46,741 nt of DNA, from contig NZ_LLZI01000241.1 of assembly GCF_001509485.1 (NCBI RefSeq), positions 1 through 46,741 on the forward strand. Reading direction: 5' to 3'. Every line of letters begins with the position of its first letter. Position 1 is the first letter of the stretch. A model generated the notes under the pieces. The model was not told the origin of the DNA. It ran no database searches and was given only the letters and a program-made list of their open reading frames with translations. Below, piece after piece: positions 42,402 to 46,741 of this stretch. This DNA comes from Streptomyces sp. NRRL F-4489. GTDB lineage: Bacteria; Actinomycetota; Actinomycetes; Streptomycetales; Streptomycetaceae. The translations under genes and the position numbers were made by a program.

Positions 42402-45400
42402 ATGCTCGGCAGCGTGGAGAGCAGACCCATCAGCCCCGTATTCGTCGGCCGCGCGGCCGAACTCGCCGAGCTGGGCGGCGCGCTGGCGCGCGCCACGGCG
42501 TCCGGCGAGCCCCAGGCGCTGCTGATCGGCGGCGAGGCCGGGGTCGGCAAGACCCGCCTGATCGAGGAGTTCGGCGAGACCGCCCGCGCCCAGGGCGCGC
42601 TGGTCGCCCTCGGCGGCTGCATCGAGATCGGCTCCGAGGGCCTGCCGTTCGCCCCGTTCTCCTCGATCCTGCACACCCTCAACGCCCGCCTGCGGGACGA
42701 GCTGGCCGCCGCCGTCGCCGGCCAGGAGGGCGAGCTGGCCCGCATCCTCCCGGAGCTGGGGGAGACCGCCGGCGAGACCCAGGGCGCGGAGATCGGCCGG
42801 GCCCGGCTCTTCGAGCTGACCGCCCGCCTCCTGGAGCGGCTGGCCGCCCACCGCACCCTCGTCATCGTCATCGAGGACCTCCACTGGGCCGACCGCTCCA
42901 CCCGCGAGCTGCTCGCCTACCTCCTGCGCGCCCTGCACGACGCCGCCATCCTGCTCGTCGCCACGTACCGCTCCGACGACATCCACCGCCGCCACCCGCT
43001 GCGCCCGTTCCTCGCCGAGATCGACCGGATGCGCACCGTCCGCCGCGTCGAGCTGGACCGATTCAACCGCGACGAGGTCCGCTCCCAGATAGCCGGCATC
43101 CAGGGCAGCGAGCCCGGCGAGGACACCGTCGACCGCGTCTTCAAGCGCTCGGAGGGCAACGCCTTCTTCGTCGAGGAGCTGGCCCGCGGCATGGCCGAGG
43201 GCTGCGCCTACGGCCTCAGCGACCCGCTGCGCGACCTGCTGCTGGTGCGCGTCGAGGCGCTGCCCGAGGACGCCCAGCGGGTGGTCCGGATCGCCGCCGA
43301 GGGCGGCTCCACCGTCGAGCACGAACTCCTCGCCGCGGTCTGCGAGATGCCCGAGGACGACCTCATCGAGGCGCTCCGCGCCGCCGTCGGCAGCAACACC
43401 CTCCTGCCCACCCAGGACGGCACCGGCTACCGCTTCCGGCACGCCCTGGTCCGCGAGGCCGTCGTCGACGACCTGCTGCCCGGTGAGCGCACCCGCCTCA
43501 ACCGCCGCTACGCCCAGGCCCTGGAGGCCGACCGCTCCCTGGTCCGCTCCGAGGTCTGCGCCACCCGCCTGGCCAGCTACTGGTACAAGGCCCACGACGC
43601 CGCCAAGGCACTGCCCGCCGTCCTCGCCGCCTCCGTCCAGGCCCGCCGCCGGCACGCCTACGCCGAGCAGCTCCGCCTCCTGGACCGCGCCCTGGAGCTG
43701 TGGGACGACGCGCCGCCCGAGGTGCGCCAGGGCGTCCGCCCGGTCGACTACGCCGAGGCGTATCCGGCCTGCGACGGCGGCCACGGCGACGCGCTGCGCT
43801 TCATCGACCTGCTCGCCGAGATCGCGGTCGCCGCCCGGCTCTCCGGCGACAGCGAGCGGGCCTTCACCATCACCAAGCGCGCCCTGCGCTCCCTGCGCGA
43901 CGAGCCGGACCCGCTGCGCACCGCGTGGTTCCTGGTGCAGCGCTCCCGGCTCTGCCAGGGCACCGGCCGCGGCAACGGCTGGGAGGACCTGGGCAAGGCC
44001 CAGGAGCTGATGCGCGGCCTCCCGCCGTCGTCCGTGCACGCCACCGTCACCGCCGCCGTCGCCAGCTGGCAGATGCTGCACGAGCCAGGACCCGGCACCT
44101 TCACCACCGCCGAACGGGCCGTGGAACTGGCCCGGTTGGTGGGCGACGAGGAGGCCGAGCTCAATTCCCGGGTGACGCTGGCGGGCCTGCGGGTGGACGC
44201 CGGCGAGGTCGAGGAGGGCCTGGCGGAGTTCCGTACGGTCCTGGAGCGCGCGGTGGCCCGCGGCTACTTCGCCGTCATCGGCCGCGGCCACGTCAATCTC
44301 CCCGGCACCCTGGAAGGCGTCGGCCGCTCCCGCGAGGCCGTGGAGGTCACCGAGCAGGGCGTGGAGCTGACCACCCGCTACGGCCTGAAGGACACCACCA
44401 GCTGGGTGCTGAGCAACCGCGCCGAATCCCTCCAGTCCCTGGGCCGCTGGGCGGAGGCCGGCCGGGCCACCGACCGGGCCCGCGAGCTGGCCCAGAATCC
44501 CCGCGCCATCGCGCTGGCCGCCAGCCGCCTGACCGCCCTCGCGCTGGACACCGGCGATCTGGCCGCCGCCGAGCGCGAACTGGCCGTCGCCCAGGAGCAC
44601 TACGGCACCCACGACCCGCAGCCGCAGCACGCCCTGCCCATGGCGCGGCACGCCCTGCGGCTCGCCGCCCGCCAGGGCCGGATCCTGGACGCCCGCGCCA
44701 TCGTCGACCAGACCGTCCCGCCCGCCGGCTTCGGCCCCGGTCTGCACCGCTACGCCTGGCCGCTGCTGTGGTCGGCCACCACCGCCGAGGCCGACGCCCG
44801 GGGCCTGCCCGCCGCCGAGCCCGGCCGGCCCGCCATCCTGGCCCGCATCCGGGAGGCCGCCAAGCGGCTGTCCCGGCTCTCCCCGGTATGGGACGCCTAC
44901 GGCACCGCCGTCGAGGCCGAGCTCCGCCGCGCCGAGGGCCGCCAGTCGCCGGACGCCTGGGCCGCCGCGGTCGCCGCCTTCGAGCCGCTGGAACGGCCGC
45001 ACGAGCTGGCCTGGTGCTGCTGCCGCTGGGCGGAGGCGCTGCTGCACGGCACCGAGCGGGCCACCGCCGGGCTGGCCGGCCGCACCCCGCGGGAGGCCGC
45101 CGTCCTGCTGCTCGGCCAGGCGCACACGGCCGCCGCCGAGATGGGCGCCCGCCCGCTCACCGGCGAGCTGGAACTCCTCGCCCAGCGCGCCCGCATACCC
45201 CTCCCCGGCGCGGCCGACCGCACCGAGAGCGCCACCCCGGCCGGCTCGCCCCCGCCCGCCGCCCCGGCCGAATCCCTGGGCCTGACACCCCGCGAACGGG
45301 ACGTGCTGCGCCTGGTCGCCGACGGCCGCAGCAACCGCCAGATAGCCGACGCCCTCTTCATCTCCCCGAAGACCGCCAGCGTCCACGTCTCCAACATCCT

Positions 45401-45488
45401 CGCCAAGCTCGGCGTCTCCGGCCGCGGCGAGGCCGGCGCGGTCGCCCACCGCCTCCGCCTGTTCGCGGAGCCGGCGGCACGCCCGTAA
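42402..45488 (+). CDS. LuxR-family transcriptional regulator with AAA ATPase domain (LAL type)
   Basis: The 1028-aa protein starts ESRPISPVFVGRAAELAELGGALARA, then Walker A LIGGEAGVGKTRL (about residues 43-55), Walker B LVIVIEDLHWADRSTRELLAYLLRAL and a STAND-type sensor region. The middle (residues 350-900) is a long helical repeat region likely of TPR type. The C-terminus has a LuxR helix-turn-helix, LTPRERDVLRLVADGRSNRQIADALFISPKTASVHVSNILAKLGV. Such LAL proteins respond to ligands, but the signal is unknown. The start is unsure: ATG 42402 is used, GTG 42414 would keep VESRPISPVFVGR, and the frame stays open to 42210. No nearby biosynthetic gene set suggests its target. Confidence 0.88.
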   Translation: MLGSVESRPISPVFVGRAAELAELGGALARATASGEPQALLIGGEAGVGKTRLIEEFGETARAQGALVALGGCIEIGSEGLPFAPFSSILHTLNARLRDELAAAVAGQEGELARILPELGETAGETQGAEIGRARLFELTARLLERLAAHRTLVIVIEDLHWADRSTRELLAYLLRALHDAAILLVATYRSDDIHRRHPLRPFLAEIDRMRTVRRVELDRFNRDEVRSQIAGIQGSEPGEDTVDRVFKRSEGNAFFVEELARGMAEGCAYGLSDPLRDLLLVRVEALPEDAQRVVRIAAEGGSTVEHELLAAVCEMPEDDLIEALRAAVGSNTLLPTQDGTGYRFRHALVREAVVDDLLPGERTRLNRRYAQALEADRSLVRSEVCATRLASYWYKAHDAAKALPAVLAASVQARRRHAYAEQLRLLDRALELWDDAPPEVRQGVRPVDYAEAYPACDGGHGDALRFIDLLAEIAVAARLSGDSERAFTITKRALRSLRDEPDPLRTAWFLVQRSRLCQGTGRGNGWEDLGKAQELMRGLPPSSVHATVTAAVASWQMLHEPGPGTFTTAERAVELARLVGDEEAELNSRVTLAGLRVDAGEVEEGLAEFRTVLERAVARGYFAVIGRGHVNLPGTLEGVGRSREAVEVTEQGVELTTRYGLKDTTSWVLSNRAESLQSLGRWAEAGRATDRARELAQNPRAIALAASRLTALALDTGDLAAAERELAVAQEHYGTHDPQPQHALPMARHALRLAARQGRILDARAIVDQTVPPAGFGPGLHRYAWPLLWSATTAEADARGLPAAEPGRPAILARIREAAKRLSRLSPVWDAYGTAVEAELRRAEGRQSPDAWAAAVAAFEPLERPHELAWCCCRWAEALLHGTERATAGLAGRTPREAAVLLLGQAHTAAAEMGARPLTGELELLAQRARIPLPGAADRTESATPAGSPPPAAPAESLGLTPRERDVLRLVADGRSNRQIADALFISPKTASVHVSNILAKLGVSGRGEAGAVAHRLRLFAEPAARP

Positions 45489-45507
45489 TGCCCGTAAAGC
45501 AGGCGCC

Positions 45508-45720
45508 CTAAGCCGCGCCAGGCTCCTCCGAGGCAGGCCGCTCGCCCCGGGCCACGTCCCGGACCGGAACCCGGACCACCACCACCCCCGAAGCGAGATC
45601 TATCGGCCCCTCACCCGGGCCGCCCTCACCCACGTCATCCACCACGAGCGACATCCGCTGCCGCTCCTCCTCGGTGTTCTTCCGGCCGGGCGCGAACAGC
45701 TCTTCCACGATGTTGAACAC
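45508..45720 (-). CDS. Small conserved protein (DUF6191-like)
   Basis: The 70-aa protein begins MFNIVEELFAPGRKNTEEERQRMSLVVDDVG and continues GPIDLASGVVVVRVPV, a pattern I recall from short actinobacterial proteins grouped as DUF6191. The C-terminal 15 residues are Arg/Glu-rich. It converges on the LAL regulator, with 19 bp between stops, and follows the sugar dehydrogenase-like gene on the same strand after 66 bp. Function is unknown. Confidence 0.65.
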   Translation of the reverse strand: MFNIVEELFAPGRKNTEEERQRMSLVVDDVGEGGPGEGPIDLASGVVVVRVPVRDVARGERPASEEPGAA

Positions 45721-45786
45721 GGTGCCCCCTTCGGCGGTCCACCCGTCCCCCTGCCCCGAGTGTAAGCAGACCGCCCGGAAAGGGGA

Positions 45787-46741
45787 TCAGCTCACCTCCA
45801 GCCGGAGAATCCGGTCATCTCCCTTCCGCGGCGTACCGCGGCCGTCGGTGTTGCCGGTGACCAGCCACAACGCCCCGTCCCCGGCCGCCACCACGGTCCG
45901 CAGCCGCCCGTACCGCCCCTGGAGGAACGCCTGCGGCGCGGCCGCCGGCTTCGTCCCGTTCAGCGGGATCCGCCACAGCCGCTCACCGCGCAGCGACGCC
46001 ATCCACAACGAGCCGCCGGCGTACGCCAGTCCGCTCGGCGAGGCGTCCGCGGGCTTCCACACCAGCACCGGGTCGGCGTACCCCGGCGGCACCGGCGCGC
46101 CGTCCCGCCGCTTCCCCTCGACCCGCGGCCAGCCGTAATTCCGGCCCGGCTCGATCAGATTCAGCTCGTCCCAGGCGTCCTGCCCGAACTCCGAGGCCCA
46201 CAGCCGCTTCGCGCCGTCCCAGGCCAGCCCCTCGACATTGCGGTGCCCGTAGTCGTAGACCACCGAGTCCGGCTCCGGATTGCCGTGCGCCGGCTCGCCG
46301 TCCGGCGTCATCCGCAGGATCTTCCCGGCCGGCGACGCCTTGTCCTGCGCGAGCGCCTTGTCGCCGGTCTCCCCGGTGGTCGCGTAGAGCATCTTGTCCG
46401 GCCCGAACGCCAGCCGCCCGCCGTTGTGGAACCGCCCCTTGGGGATGCCCTTGAAGATGGTGTCGGGCGCGCCCAGCTGATCGCCCGGGCCGCGCCGCTC
46501 GTCGTAGATCATCCGCGCGATGCGGTTGTCGGACGCGGTGGTGAAGTACGCGTACACCTGGTGATCACTACCGAACGACGAACTCACCGCGATCCCCAGC
46601 AGCCCGCCTTCCTCCTCCGCCGCCACCCCCGGCACCGACCCGACCTCGGTGACCTTCCCCCCACGCGCCGCGACGCGCACGATCCGCCCCGTATCCCGCT
46701 CCCCGACCAGCAGATCCCCACCTCCGGGGACATCTACCTGA
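45787..46741 (-). CDS. PQQ-dependent sugar dehydrogenase-like protein (C-terminal part, cut by window edge)
   Basis: The readable 318 residues form most of a six-bladed propeller of the glucose/sorbosone dehydrogenase family: GGGDLLVGERDTGRI, EEGGLLGIAVSSSFGSDHQVYAYFT, FHNGGRLAFGPDKMLYATTGETGD, NPEPDSVVYDYGHRNVEGLAWD, SEFGQDAWDELNLIEPGRNYGWP and PSGLAYAGGSLWMASLRGERLWRIPL. HRNVEGLAW and GRNYGWP are PQQ-binding landmarks. Such proteins are normally exported lipoproteins in Streptomyces, but the N-terminus with any signal lies beyond the right edge. Cofactor use is inferred from the family only. Confidence 0.88.
   Translation of the reverse strand, partial: QVDVPGGGDLLVGERDTGRIVRVAARGGKVTEVGSVPGVAAEEEGGLLGIAVSSSFGSDHQVYAYFTTASDNRIARMIYDERRGPGDQLGAPDTIFKGIPKGRFHNGGRLAFGPDKMLYATTGETGDKALAQDKASPAGKILRMTPDGEPAHGNPEPDSVVYDYGHRNVEGLAWDGAKRLWASEFGQDAWDELNLIEPGRNYGWPRVEGKRRDGAPVPPGYADPVLVWKPADASPSGLAYAGGSLWMASLRGERLWRIPLNGTKPAAAPQAFLQGRYGRLRTVVAAGDGALWLVTGNTDGRGTPRKGDDRILRLEVS

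Overview
The window reads as a piece of a Streptomyces chromosome, or that of a close actinobacterial relative. It is very GC-rich with strong G/C bias at third codon positions, has many GTG starts, and its gene order matches, from memory, the core region of Streptomyces coelicolor that runs from the glycine-cleavage genes through ligA to gatCAB. The order was recalled, not searched.

Left edge (1-2330): the tail of an unidentified small protein, then a large type I-E-style CRISPR array. It has 28 intact 29-nt repeats, two decayed repeats and two further repeat fossils. Its leader lies on the high-coordinate side, so it is transcribed on the minus strand. No cas gene is visible in this window.

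Glycine/serine block (2444-10094): gcvT-gcvH-glyA run on the minus strand behind a tandem glycine riboswitch. A strong hairpin follows glyA, and then comes sdaA. Together these genes cleave glycine, move one-carbon units onto folate, interconvert glycine and serine, and deaminate serine to pyruvate. On the plus strand lie a P-loop ATPase and two tandem SseB-family genes.

Peptide transport (10548-16680): a five-gene ABC importer operon in the order permease, lipoprotein, permease, ATPase, ATPase. This is the same order as the BldK system. An exported M1-type metallopeptidase follows.

Middle (18193-30952): a TRIC-family channel, a thioesterase-like protein, a Phd/RelE-type toxin-antitoxin pair with an operator-like dyad, cysteine desulfurase and MnmA (tRNA 2-thiolation) with a peptidoglycan amidase between them, a VC0807-like membrane protein, glutamate dehydrogenase, a LOG-family protein, an SDR oxidoreductase, a short MetE-like protein and NAD-dependent DNA ligase.

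Right part (31109-46741): a membrane GGDEF-EAL protein (RmdB-like), gatC-gatA-small ORF-gatB for Gln-tRNA(Gln)/Asn-tRNA(Asn) amidation, an F420-type LLM oxidoreductase, an MMPL transporter with stacked inverted repeats upstream, an Ala/Asp-rich membrane protein, a 66-aa protein, a large LuxR-family ATPase regulator, a small conserved protein, and a partial PQQ-type sugar dehydrogenase at the right edge. Several genes carry a TANNNT box 6-9 nt before the start codon and no Shine-Dalgarno, which suggests leaderless mRNAs. The least ordinary parts are the CRISPR array with its fossil trailer and the dyad-rich intergenic regions near 23.8, 38.6 and 41.8 kb.
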